Shown: positions 1 to 7,403 of the stretch, in pieces
How positions within the stretch are numbered: the first letter of the stretch is position 1
Layout: each line of letters begins with the position of its first letter
Program-made: the position numbers and the translations under genes
Notes under the pieces: model-generated
The model's input: the letters and a program-made list of their open reading frames with translations, nothing else
What the model was told of the DNA's origin: nothing
Databases searched by the model: none
Assembly (NCBI GenBank): GCA_964458185.1
Contig: CAYWFG010000001.1
Span: 62,001-126,000, forward strand
Length of the DNA: 64,000 nucleotides
Direction of reading: 5' to 3'
From: AB-137-C09 sp964458185
GTDB taxonomy: Bacteria; Pseudomonadota; Zetaproteobacteria; Mariprofundales; Mariprofundaceae

Positions 1-116
1 CCATTACGGCCAATCAGTCCAATGCGCGCACCGCTGCGGATACTTAAACAAGCATCATCAAGCAATACTTGAGCACCAAAGGATTTTTCAATATGGTTGA
101 GGGTCATTAAAGGCAT
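1..116 (-). CDS. ABC-F family ATP-binding protein, N-terminal fragment
   Basis: The minus strand reads MPLMTLNHIEKSFG, then VLLDDACLSI and GARIGLIGRNG before leaving the window. This is the usual start of an ABC-F (Uup/EttA-type) ATPase, ending at the beginning of the Walker A loop. ABC-F proteins are soluble tandem ATPases that act on ribosomes. Only about 38 residues are visible, so the paralogue (Uup, EttA, YheS) cannot be named. The start could be the ATG at 116 or the one at 107; neither has a strong ribosome binding site. Confidence 0.75.
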   Translation of the reverse strand, partial: MPLMTLNHIEKSFGAQVLLDDACLSIRSGARIGLIGRN

Positions 117-155
117 CGGGGGATGCTAAGATGGTGTGTCATAATAGAAAAGAGT

Positions 156-638
156 TTAACGACTTAAATCACTGGCTGCAATCTGCCATACCCGAATGGG
201 AAGCTTATAATACGCGATATTTTCCTTTAATCGGCGCGCATGCTTTGTGTCTTTTTTGCCATTGACGATCAGCAACACCCCTGCTTTTTTTCCTGTGAGG
301 CGAGCATAATGCAACGATTGACCAATTGCCTCAGCCCATTTTTTTGCAAAATCAACCTCCACGGCATACTCTTGGGTGAGGCAATCACAACGGGTTCGGT
401 CTTTTAACACCACTTCGGCTTTTCCTTGGTGTAGCTTGCACCAGTATTGTTGATAGCTTGCTTCATGAATCTTTTTGCTTTTAGAGGGTGTTTCTTCTTC
501 ATTGTCGCAGCCTGAAACGCCCCATGCAAGTAAAATAATAGCAATAATAAGCAAGCGAGGATGGTAGATTATTTTTTTTGTGTTTTTACTCTTTATAGTG
601 ATGGTATATACCCCCGTACAAGCTGATGCTGCATGCAT
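156..638 (-). CDS. Predicted lipoprotein of unknown function
   Basis: A 160-residue protein with a basic N-region, a hydrophobic stretch and the lipobox GVSGC near residue 44, so an outer-membrane or periplasmic lipoprotein is likely. The mature part carries KAEVVLKDRTRCDCLT, EYAVEVDFAKKWAEAIGQ and HYARLTGKKAGVLLI. I recall this pattern from a conserved proteobacterial family with a nuclease-like fold, but I cannot assign an activity. The ATG at 638 has AAAGGA just upstream. Its 5' end overlaps the 5' end of the divergent DUF3108 gene by 59 bases, and the signal peptide N-region is unusually long, so the true start is uncertain. Confidence 0.7.
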   Translation of the reverse strand: MHAASACTGVYTITIKSKNTKKIIYHPRLLIIAIILLAWGVSGCDNEEETPSKSKKIHEASYQQYWCKLHQGKAEVVLKDRTRCDCLTQEYAVEVDFAKKWAEAIGQSLHYARLTGKKAGVLLIVNGKKDTKHARRLKENIAYYKLPIRVWQIAASDLSR

Positions 639-1317
639 TGATCCTTTTGTCGGCGAGCGATTGGACTATGAGATGGGCTGGGAGTTTATCATGGCAGGGA
701 CTGCCACTCTCCGTGTTGGCAGCGATGCCAATCACCACCACCATCAATACATCACAGCGCGCACCAATAAATTATTTGATGTCTTTAAAAAAGTACGCGA
801 CCAGATTACAGGCAGTGGCTATTGTGATCAACAAGGCAAGTGGCGCAGCACCCAGTTTCATGTGAAACAACAAGAACGACGCTACAAAGCTGAAAAACTG
901 ACAGTGTTTTCTACGGATGGTCAGGTGGTACATTACAGCCAAAACAATAAAACCGATGATTACCCCGTCACCCGCGATCACTTGCAAGTGTTGGATGCCT
1001 TTTACAAAGCGCGTACCATGCCCATGGCACTGGGGTCTAGTTTTAGCATTCCTGTTTTTGACTCTAGAAAAAGTTATGACCTCGTGATCAATGTGCAACC
1101 AAAAAGCGTTAAAATTATTGCGCCATGGGGCAAGACGGTGGAATGCATTGTGGTCGTTCCCTTGCTAAAAACAGCGGGGGTATTCTCCAGCAAGGGCAAA
1201 ATAAAAATATGGATGACCCATGATACCCGCCATATTCCCATTAAAATGTCTGCCAAAATTAAAATTGGGCGCATCATGGGCTATTTAACCCATTACCAAG
1301 CACCGCCTAGTCGATAA
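580..1317 (+). CDS. DUF3108 domain-containing periplasmic protein
   Basis: A 245-residue protein beginning with a GTG codon and a short signal peptide (about residues 1-17, ending VQADA). The body matches the DUF3108 pattern: GERLDYEMGWEFIMAGTATL at the start, then strand-rich sequence with FDVFKKVRDQITG and a C-terminal KIKIGRIMGYLTHY. DUF3108 proteins are secreted beta-rich proteins of unknown biochemical role. The gene is head to head with the lipoprotein gene, and the first 59 bases overlap it. No good ribosome binding site precedes the GTG, so initiation at the ATG seven codons later is possible. Confidence 0.75.
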   Translation: MFLLFIVMVYTPVQADAACIDPFVGERLDYEMGWEFIMAGTATLRVGSDANHHHHQYITARTNKLFDVFKKVRDQITGSGYCDQQGKWRSTQFHVKQQERRYKAEKLTVFSTDGQVVHYSQNNKTDDYPVTRDHLQVLDAFYKARTMPMALGSSFSIPVFDSRKSYDLVINVQPKSVKIIAPWGKTVECIVVVPLLKTAGVFSSKGKIKIWMTHDTRHIPIKMSAKIKIGRIMGYLTHYQAPPSR

Positions 1318-1335
1318 GCAGTGAGCCAAGAATAT

Positions 1336-2559
1336 TTAGGTGGAATCAGCGTGTTGTATGCTTCCTGCTAGCCCAGCACTGCACCACAACACACCAAATA
1401 TCGTGCTGTAATACTCTTCAAAGGGCAATGAGGTCATGGCATGAACAGCAATACCAATCGCCGATAAACTAAGCATACTGGCATGTGGGTATTGCCAGTT
1501 GGAGGTTACGCCCCTTTTGTACCAAGAGTATAAGATGATAAACAACACCAACAAGCCAGGCACGCCCCACCGCACCAACATCATGATATAAAAATTATGC
1601 GGGCTGGAAGGTTTTGCCCCCACTGTTTCGCTATAATGCAAACCTAATTCGGGATGGTCTGCTTGAAGTTTTGCCGCCAGCACAGGAAAACTACCCGTTC
1701 CCGCACCAAAAAAAGGATGCTGCCACCACACCATTACACCAGCGTACATCAACGAAACACGTTCTTCTGCTGCGGCAAAGTTACCTTGCTCAAAGGCTTT
1801 GATTGAATTGATGGTGAAATTAACACGCGACAAGGCATTGCCTTGAGATAATAAAAAACCCATTAAAACAAAGACGGGAATCAAATACAGTACGAGCCGC
1901 CAGCCAAGTTGTCGCAGATACAAACGCCAAACAATAAACAACAACAGGCATGTCGCTTCAATATAACCACTGCGCCCTTGCACGATAAAAATCATGATGA
2001 ATGACATCGCAGAAACACTGTATGCCAACCATTGCCACATACGTTCGCCCGTATGCAGGTATGCCCAATGAATCAACCATGCAGCCCAAATGCCATAAAT
2101 TAAACCAAAACCAATATGACCAATAAACCCCGCAGGATCAGTTGCCATAGAGCCATTGGCAACGGGCAATACCACACCCCATGATTGTGCCACAGATGCC
2201 AATAGTTGGAAAAACAAGCCTAGCGACAAGGCATACATAAAACGCCTGCGCCACAGCCCATCACGAAGCACATAAACCAACATCGGCAATAGCAACCAGC
2301 CCCAGTATTGGGGGATGATACGCAGTCCCCATGCTAGATCCTCGCTCCACACTAAACCAAGCAACATTAACGAAAAATATGCAGCCCAAGCATAAAAGAA
2401 CAACGGCCATGCCACAAAAGCTGATTTTGCCCCTTGCCACCATACACCAGAGAATACAGCAAGAAGCAATAATATGCCAAACAATATGTTGCTAGCAGCA
2501 ATAGAAAATGGCAATACAAGCCCAACAAGGCACAATAAACGCCCCAACACAGACTGCAT
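1336..2559 (-). CDS. O-antigen ligase (WaaL/RfaL)-like polytopic membrane protein
   Basis: A 407-residue hydrophobic protein with about ten to twelve membrane segments and a large periplasmic loop around residues 230-330 (FEQGNFAAAEERVSLM, then HPFFGAGTGSFP and SSPHNFYIMMLVRWGVPG). The G-x-G-x-G-x-F and PHN(F/x)Y features are typical of the Wzy_C/O-antigen ligase superfamily, which joins undecaprenyl-linked glycans to lipid A core or other acceptors in the periplasm. The start lies one base after the stop of the FkbM gene, so the two are probably co-transcribed, which fits surface glycan work. WaaL, Wzy polymerase and PglL cannot be separated by sequence reading alone. Confidence 0.8.
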   Translation of the reverse strand: MQSVLGRLLCLVGLVLPFSIAASNILFGILLLLAVFSGVWWQGAKSAFVAWPLFFYAWAAYFSLMLLGLVWSEDLAWGLRIIPQYWGWLLLPMLVYVLRDGLWRRRFMYALSLGLFFQLLASVAQSWGVVLPVANGSMATDPAGFIGHIGFGLIYGIWAAWLIHWAYLHTGERMWQWLAYSVSAMSFIMIFIVQGRSGYIEATCLLLFIVWRLYLRQLGWRLVLYLIPVFVLMGFLLSQGNALSRVNFTINSIKAFEQGNFAAAEERVSLMYAGVMVWWQHPFFGAGTGSFPVLAAKLQADHPELGLHYSETVGAKPSSPHNFYIMMLVRWGVPGLLVLFIILYSWYKRGVTSNWQYPHASMLSLSAIGIAVHAMTSLPFEEYYSTIFGVLWCSAGLAGSIQHADST

Positions 2560-2560
2560 A

Positions 2561-3412
2561 TTAAGGATTGCGCCGCTCGTTTAAACTATTTTTTAAAAAG
2601 CCTAATGAAGGGTCATGCCCTGATTTTCGGTAAGACAAATGGTAACGTGCAGGTTGATAAACGACATCAACGGGGGGGACAGGAATTCGCCCTTGGTTTT
2701 CTTCGCGTAGTACAAAAAAAGCATTGGCAGCATTGGCATTGCAACACACTAAATCATAACCCTTTTCACCCAGCACACGCACCAACGAAGCCAACGATGC
2801 GCCCATGTAGTCATTGCCATTCCAGCCGTGATTCGGGTCAAAAGGAACAGCAATATCTAACGCAGGAGGAAACTTCGCATTGTACTCTGCACAAATAACC
2901 CGAGGACGAATAGCACTCATTGCCTCAAGCACGGAAAGATCATAGCCATCAATATCCAACGAAAAGAAATCCACATCGACCACATCAGAGGCATGCAAAT
3001 GTGCCAAGCCCTGTGTCATCAATGGGTTGATTGTATCAGGGGTAGCATAGGCTTCGATCAGTGCTAAATCAGGGTGAGGCTCGACTAACCCCGTAGCTTT
3101 TTTTAAGGCATTAATATTGCGTGACGAGCCATCCACCCAAATACCACGCCAATGCTGAAGCATTAAATAATGCGTATTATTTTCTAAACCATTGCCACAG
3201 CCAATTTCTACGCATAATTTATTTTTTGTACCAATGCGGCGAAAAATCTCTGCAATGATGCCATCTTCATCACATTGAGAATAAACTTTGCTACCATAAC
3301 AAATCAAAGGATCGGCAAGTTTTTCGCGCATATGTTGGTACACGCGCTGAATTTCTTGCTCAATACCAATTTGTAGCATGGCATTCAATCGATTTTTTAT
3401 TCCTTTGAACAT
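2561..3412 (-). CDS. FkbM-like methyltransferase
   Basis: A 283-residue protein. The SAM-binding motif I region reads LCVEIGCGNGLENNTHYLM, followed by WRGIWVDGS and, later, VDVDFFSLDIDGYD. This is the arrangement seen in FkbM-family methyltransferases, which often O-methylate sugars in surface polysaccharides. I start it at the ATG at 3412 (MFKGIKNRL) because GGAG sits at good spacing there; an in-frame upstream start at 3478 has no support. It is directly followed by the O-antigen-ligase-like gene, which supports a role in glycan decoration. The substrate is unknown. Confidence 0.75.
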   Translation of the reverse strand: MFKGIKNRLNAMLQIGIEQEIQRVYQHMREKLADPLICYGSKVYSQCDEDGIIAEIFRRIGTKNKLCVEIGCGNGLENNTHYLMLQHWRGIWVDGSSRNINALKKATGLVEPHPDLALIEAYATPDTINPLMTQGLAHLHASDVVDVDFFSLDIDGYDLSVLEAMSAIRPRVICAEYNAKFPPALDIAVPFDPNHGWNGNDYMGASLASLVRVLGEKGYDLVCCNANAANAFFVLREENQGRIPVPPVDVVYQPARYHLSYRKSGHDPSLGFLKNSLNERRNP

Positions 3413-3480
3413 GGGTACTCCATCAATAAGATGGTGGAATGCTGCCGCGCATGATCGGTAGCGTCTACTCACAACCACTA

Positions 3481-3506
3481 ATACACCTACAACTTATTAG
3501 GTGTAT
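3481..3506. promoter_or_regulatory. Perfect 9-bp inverted repeat upstream of erpA-like gene
   Basis: ATACACCTA and TAGGTGTAT form perfect 9-bp arms around an 8-base spacer, in the space between the divergent FkbM and erpA-like genes and 55 bases before the latter. The ATAC...GTAT ends loosely resemble Rrf2/IscR-type operators, and IscR controls erpA in E. coli, but the internal bases do not match the type 1 or type 2 consensus well. There is no T-run, so a terminator is less likely. Confidence 0.4.
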
Positions 3507-3560
3507 AAACCATGACTAGATGCTAGATTGTGAGCCTAACTTTAGGTACAGGAGTGAAAT

Positions 3561-3920
3561 ATGAGCGTAGCTTTAACCGAATCGGCAGCAGAAAAAGTGC
3601 AATCGTTACTGCAACAACAAGAAACCCCTAACATGAAATTACGGGTTTTTGTGTCGGGTGGTGGTTGTTCAGGATTTCAATACGGCTTTACCTTTGATGA
3701 TGAGATTCGAGATACAGATGAGGTTGTCGAAAACCACGGCGTTGGTCTGCTTGTTGACCCGATGAGCCTTGATCTACTCAAGGGCGCAGAAATTGATTAC
3801 CAAACATCATTGCAAGGTGAGTCTTTTGTGATTCGCAACCCTAATGCAGCCTCAACATGTGGTTGTGGTAAGTCTTTTACCCCATCAGATGAAGGTACTG
3901 CTTGTTCTCATGCCGCATGA
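3561..3920 (+). CDS. erpA: A-type iron-sulfur carrier protein (ErpA-like)
   Basis: A 119-residue HesB/IscA-family protein. The three metal-binding cysteines are in GGGCSGFQYG and in STCGCGKSF near the C-terminus. VFVSGGGCSGFQYGFTFDD and the spacing suit the ErpA/IscA group, which receives Fe-S clusters from scaffolds and delivers them to apo-proteins in the cytoplasm. The C-terminus has a tail of about 15 residues beyond the CGCG motif (TPSDEGTACSHAA) with one more cysteine, which is unusual. AGGAG lies just upstream of the ATG. It stands alone between a divergent methyltransferase and glnA, not in an isc or suf operon, which favours ErpA. Confidence 0.85.
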   Translation: MSVALTESAAEKVQSLLQQQETPNMKLRVFVSGGGCSGFQYGFTFDDEIRDTDEVVENHGVGLLVDPMSLDLLKGAEIDYQTSLQGESFVIRNPNAASTCGCGKSFTPSDEGTACSHAA

Positions 3921-4070
3921 TTTTATTCGATGATTGCATGAGGAAGGTTGTCATTTTTTATTCGCGGTGTATCGTTTCCATCGTTGATTTTGGGTGGGTA
4001 TTAAAATATTCCTAAACGTCCATTAGTGACGGGTATGTCATGGTACATCCCGCTTTGGAGGAGAACAATC

Positions 4071-5486
4071 GTGAGTGATGCAATTAAAAAGGTCATGGAC
4101 CTAGTGCAAGAAAATGAATGTGAATTTGTCGATGTGCGATTCACTGATACCAAAGGTAAATGGCAACATGTTACCTTTCCTATCAATCAGTTCAGTGAAG
4201 ATTCGTTTGAAGAAGGCTTTGCATTTGATGGCTCTTCGGTTGCTGGCTGGTGTGAGATCAATAACTCAGATATGGCAATGATTCCTGATCCTGAAAGTGC
4301 CAAGATTGATCCTTTCTTTGAAGCATCAACATTGGTTCTTGTGGCACAAATTATTGACCCGATTACAGGGCAAGATTACAACCGTTGCCCCCGTCAGGTG
4401 GCACAACGCGCCTTAAAGTATATCCGCACCGCAGGTGTGGCTGATACGGTATATTTTGGTCCTGAACTTGAGTTTTTTATCTTGGATGGTGTTACCCATT
4501 ACAATGATATGGCAGGTTGTGGTTACAAAGTTGAATCAGAAGAAGCGGCGTGGAATTCCAACGAAAAGTTTGAAGGAAGCAATCATGGTCATCGTCCTAA
4601 AGTAAAAGGCGGCTACTTCCCCGTGCCACCTGTCGATTCATTGCATGAAATTCGCAATGATATGTCATTGGTAATGACTGATCTTGGCATGGTAATGGAA
4701 TGCCATCACCATGAAGTTGCAACTGCTGGTCAGTGCGAATTATCCATGAAGTTTGGCGAATTGATTGATATTGCTGATCGTGCGCAATGGTATAAATATG
4801 TGGTACATAATGTTGCCCACGCCCATTCAAAAACAGCAACATTCATGCCTAAGCCTATTTATGATGATAATGGCACAGGCATGCATACCCATCAATCAAT
4901 CTGGAAAGATGGTGTCAACTTGTTTGCAGGCGATAAATACGCCAACTTGTCGCAAGAAGCCTTGTGGTATATCGGTGGTATTATCAAACATGCTAAGTCA
5001 TTGAATGCATTCACCAATGCATCAACCAACTCGTACAAACGATTGGTGCCTGGTTTTGAAGCACCTGTCATGTTGGCTTACTCTAACCGTAACCGTTCCG
5101 CTTCTATTCGTATTCCTGTGGTCAATTCTGATCCTGCACGTCGGATTGAAATTCGCTTCCCTGACCCTACAGCAAACCCTTACTTGGCATTTACTGCTAT
5201 GCTGATGGCTGGTCTTGATGGTATTGCCAACAAGATTGACCCTGGTGAACCTGCAACCAAAAACTTGTATGACTTACCTGAAGAAGAAGCGGCAAATATT
5301 CCAACCGTGGCAGGCTCTTTAGAAGAAGCATTGGCAGCATTGGATGAAGACCGTGAGTTCTTAAAAGTTGGCGGCGTGATGGATGATGATATGATTGATG
5401 CCTACATCAGCCTGAAAATGGAAGATGTTAATCAACTTCGTTTACGGACACACCCTTATGAAGTGGAAATGTACTACTCTGTTTGA
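4071..5486 (+). CDS. glnA: Glutamine synthetase type I
   Basis: A 471-residue enzyme that makes glutamine from glutamate, ammonia and ATP. I start it at the GTG at 4071 because GGAGGAG lies at 4057-4063; upstream in-frame codons lack support. Features include the N-terminal beta-grasp (FAFDGSSVAGW), the ATP/metal region (GPELEFFILDG), HHHEVATAGQCE, the NRNRSASIRIP loop and KNLYDLP near residue 400, where the tyrosine matches the adenylylation site of the GSI-beta type. Control by a GlnE-type adenylyltransferase is therefore plausible. A clear terminator follows. gltBD elsewhere in the window would complete the GS-GOGAT pathway. Confidence 0.98.
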   Translation: MSDAIKKVMDLVQENECEFVDVRFTDTKGKWQHVTFPINQFSEDSFEEGFAFDGSSVAGWCEINNSDMAMIPDPESAKIDPFFEASTLVLVAQIIDPITGQDYNRCPRQVAQRALKYIRTAGVADTVYFGPELEFFILDGVTHYNDMAGCGYKVESEEAAWNSNEKFEGSNHGHRPKVKGGYFPVPPVDSLHEIRNDMSLVMTDLGMVMECHHHEVATAGQCELSMKFGELIDIADRAQWYKYVVHNVAHAHSKTATFMPKPIYDDNGTGMHTHQSIWKDGVNLFAGDKYANLSQEALWYIGGIIKHAKSLNAFTNASTNSYKRLVPGFEAPVMLAYSNRNRSASIRIPVVNSDPARRIEIRFPDPTANPYLAFTAMLMAGLDGIANKIDPGEPATKNLYDLPEEEAANIPTVAGSLEEALAALDEDREFLKVGGVMDDDMIDAYISLKMEDVNQLRLRTHPYEVEMYYSV

Positions 5487-5524
5487 TCGCCTGATGGCAT
5501 GAATATATACTCCCGTTGGAGTAT

Positions 5525-5563
5525 AAAGCCGTCTGTGCAAACAGGCGGCTTTATTGTTTTTTC
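5525..5563 (+). terminator. Rho-independent terminator after glnA
   Basis: AAAGCCGTCTGT pairs with ACAGGCGGCTTT (12 bp with one G-T wobble) around a GCAA tetraloop, followed by ATTGTTTTTTCT. It ends glnA transcription. The next gene starts only 22 bases later, so that gene needs its own promoter or read-through. Confidence 0.9.
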
Positions 5564-5584
5564 TACAATAAATGGAGACCATTG

Positions 5585-6259
5585 ATGACAGAAAACAGCT
5601 TAACCACCAAACAGATACTGGGTGATGGCTTTTGGAATAATAATGTTATTTTTGCCCAATTATTGGGCATGTGTCCCTTGCTTGGTGTTACCACATCGGT
5701 AGAAAATGGCTTTTGGATGGGCGCAGCTACATTATTGGTGTTGCTGGGTTCTAATTTGGTTGTGTCATTGATTCGTTCCGTTATCCCTGCTGCGGTGCGT
5801 ATTCCTGCCTACATTACTATTATTGCTGCCTTTGTAACGTTGGTTGATTTGGCAATGAATGCATGGATGCATGACATGTATTTAATTCTTGGCTTATTTA
5901 TTCCATTGATTGTGGTGAACTGTGCTATTTTAGGTAGAGCCGAGGCATTTGCTAGCAAGCACAATGTAAAAGATTCTCTGTTCGATGCATTGGGAGTGGG
6001 CGCAGGCTTTACCTTTGCATTGGTATTGTTAGGCGGCGTGCGTGAATTATTGGGGCGAGGTGAATTGTTAGGGTTTTCTATCTTTGGCAACGATTACCCT
6101 GATGTATTGATGTTTATTTTGCCTCCAGGGGCATTTATTTCGTTGGGTTTTATTCTTGCTGCCATTAATATATTGAACAATACACTTGAACAACGACGAC
6201 AAGCGAAAGCCATCGCTGACCATCAAATGGCTGATATTCCTATGTTGGAGCGTGCGTAA
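5585..6259 (+). CDS. RnfE/NqrD-family membrane protein
   Basis: A 224-residue protein with about six membrane helices. MCPLLGVTTSVENG, AAVRIPAYITIIAAFVT, GLFIPLIVVNCAILGRAEA and GVGAGFTFALVLLGGVRELLG are hallmarks of the RnfE/RsxE and NqrD family, which form the membrane core of Na+/H+-coupled ferredoxin:NAD or quinone oxidoreductases. The start at 5585 follows GGAGA; the longer in-frame ORF runs into the glnA terminator and is rejected. None of the other five subunits is adjacent. It stands alone with a small membrane protein, which is unusual because RnfE normally closes an rnfABCDGE operon. Assignment to Rnf rather than Nqr is not certain. Confidence 0.88.
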   Translation: MTENSLTTKQILGDGFWNNNVIFAQLLGMCPLLGVTTSVENGFWMGAATLLVLLGSNLVVSLIRSVIPAAVRIPAYITIIAAFVTLVDLAMNAWMHDMYLILGLFIPLIVVNCAILGRAEAFASKHNVKDSLFDALGVGAGFTFALVLLGGVRELLGRGELLGFSIFGNDYPDVLMFILPPGAFISLGFILAAINILNNTLEQRRQAKAIADHQMADIPMLERA

Positions 6260-6426
6260 TGGATTGGGTTTTAATATTGATTGTGTTGCCTTTTGCAGCA
6301 TTAGCTTGGTGGGCTGGCTTTTTTGCCACCAAACGTATGCGTTTGGAGAAAAATCGATTGCGTGAAGAAGCGGCGCAGAAAAAACGAGCAGAAAAGCAAC
6401 AAAAAGAACCCAACGCCAATGCCTGA
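6259..6426 (+). CDS. 55-residue single-pass membrane protein
   Basis: A small ORF whose ATG overlaps the TAA of the RnfE-like gene (TAATG), a typical translational coupling. The product has one hydrophobic helix (about residues 4-23, LILIVLPFAALAWWAGFF) and then a strongly charged helix rich in K, R, E and Q (KRMRLEKNRLREE and on), likely a short cytoplasmic coiled coil. It ends in the start of the mazG fragment, with which it overlaps by 8 bases. I do not recognise the family. Its position suggests a partner or stabiliser of the RnfE-like protein. Confidence 0.65.
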   Translation: MDWVLILIVLPFAALAWWAGFFATKRMRLEKNRLREEAAQKKRAEKQQKEPNANA

Positions 6427-6523
6427 AAGAATTATATGGCTGCCGCATCCTTATGATCGTGTTGCTCGGTTAATGATGATTTTACGGCAAGAATGCCCAT
6501 GGGATCAACAGAAAACACTGCGT
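6419..6523 (+). pseudogene. MazG-type pyrophosphohydrolase, N-terminal fragment cut by IS
   Basis: From the ATG at 6419 the reading frame gives VARLMMILRQECPWDQQKTL, the conserved N-terminal block of MazG nucleoside triphosphate pyrophosphohydrolases (LRxxCPWDxxQT). About 35 residues remain before the sequence enters the inverted repeat of an IS remnant at 6524. The catalytic EExxD helices are absent, and no continuation appears on the far side of the element, where a different gene resumes. This is therefore a dead 5' fragment created by insertion plus deletion. Its 5' end overlaps the preceding small gene by 8 bases, so it was probably the third gene of that operon. Confidence 0.8.
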
Positions 6524-7134
6524 AGGGCTTCCCTTTTAAGACGGGACAGCCAGTAAAATCAATGGGTTACAGATAGCTCTTTGTTTTAACCTTCTTGGCA
6601 AAGAAAGCTCTCCAACTTGCCCCTTCTGGCAAGATTCTAAATACTTAATAGCCGAATTTTTCTCTTCTTTTTCAACCCTTTCCACATCTATTTTTGCATA
6701 TTTAACTAGACGAGAATAGGGTCTGGATAACCACATTGCTAATGTCATATTGAGCATGAAATGTATCGGCATCTAATTTACATTCAAAACCTTCCACAGC
6801 AAGTGGAATCAGCGCCCTAGCGCGATCACTAATAGCATGTTTACCAGCTCCAACACCACAACCTAAACCAAACTGATCGGTTGCAGCTATAACTATCAAA
6901 CGCATCCATTGTTCACCTTCAGAAGTCTTCCATAATCGTAATTCGGAGTATTTGTTGCGCCGAAATATAGCTTGAATATGTCAATACACACTACTTTTAC
7001 TTCGACCTATTAGCATCGAAATTTCACGTATATTTTGCTGGTAAAGACTTGAAATAACCGCTAGAATTAGCTCGGCTAGCTCCTCGTATATTGCGTGTTG
7101 TTCTGTTTTTTATTCCGTCTTAAAAGAGAAGCCT
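6524..7134 (-). mobile_element. Degenerate IS remnant with imperfect inverted repeats
   Basis: The left end (6524-6547) reads AGGGCTTCCCTTTTAAGACG and the right end (7113-7134), on the other strand, AGGCTTCTCTTTTAAGACGG, giving imperfect ~20-bp inverted repeats. The minus strand between them carries broken pieces of a transposase: HAISDRARALIPLAVEGFEC and DADTFHAQYDIS in one frame, then VKYAKIDVERVEKEEK in another. The first piece matches the transposase at the right edge of the window (ISDRARALIKLAVKGFEC). Stops and frame changes show it is inactive. At about 610 bp it is far shorter than an intact element of this kind. It separates a mazG start from a DUF4143 end. Confidence 0.8.
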
Positions 7135-7141
7135 CAGTTAT

Positions 7142-7378
7142 ATTATCGAAGGCATCAGCGCTGTTCCCATTGAGGTGAAAGCGGGGAAAAGTGGTTCCTT
7201 AAAATCTCTACATTTGTTCATTAAAGAAAAAGGTGCAGACTTTGCCATACGTTTGAATGCTGATCGTCCGAGTTTAATGCAGGGACGTTATGAATCTGTA
7301 AATGGCAATGCAAGGACGTATCAATTATTGTCCGTTCCGTTGTATATGGCAGGGCAGTTACGACGATTGATACGATAA
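7142..7378 (+). pseudogene. DUF4143-type ATPase, C-terminal fragment
   Basis: An open frame from just outside the IS remnant reads VPIEVKAGKSGSLKSLHLF, then DFAIRLNADRPS and LLSVPLYMAGQLRRL before its stop. This is the nuclease-like C-terminal end (IPVEVKxGKxGxLKSL) of AAA ATPases with a DUF4143 domain, normally 380-450 residues long; only the last ~78 remain. The N-terminal AAA domain and most of DUF4143 are gone. Together with the mazG fragment on the other side, this shows that the insertion was accompanied by loss of the DNA in between. A short in-frame GTG at 7175 should not be taken as a real start. Confidence 0.75.
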
Positions 7379-7403
7379 AAAACAACAACAATGGAGAATC
7401 ACC

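Noticed and set aside
4031..4056. Possible sigma-54 promoter before glnA (TGGTAC...GCT)
   Set aside because: The GG and GC elements are 8 rather than 10 bases apart and lie almost on the ribosome binding site.
7175..7378. Stand-alone 67-residue gene before icd
   Set aside because: The sequence is the end of a DUF4143 protein and continues upstream in frame to the IS scar, so it is a truncated gene rather than a small one.
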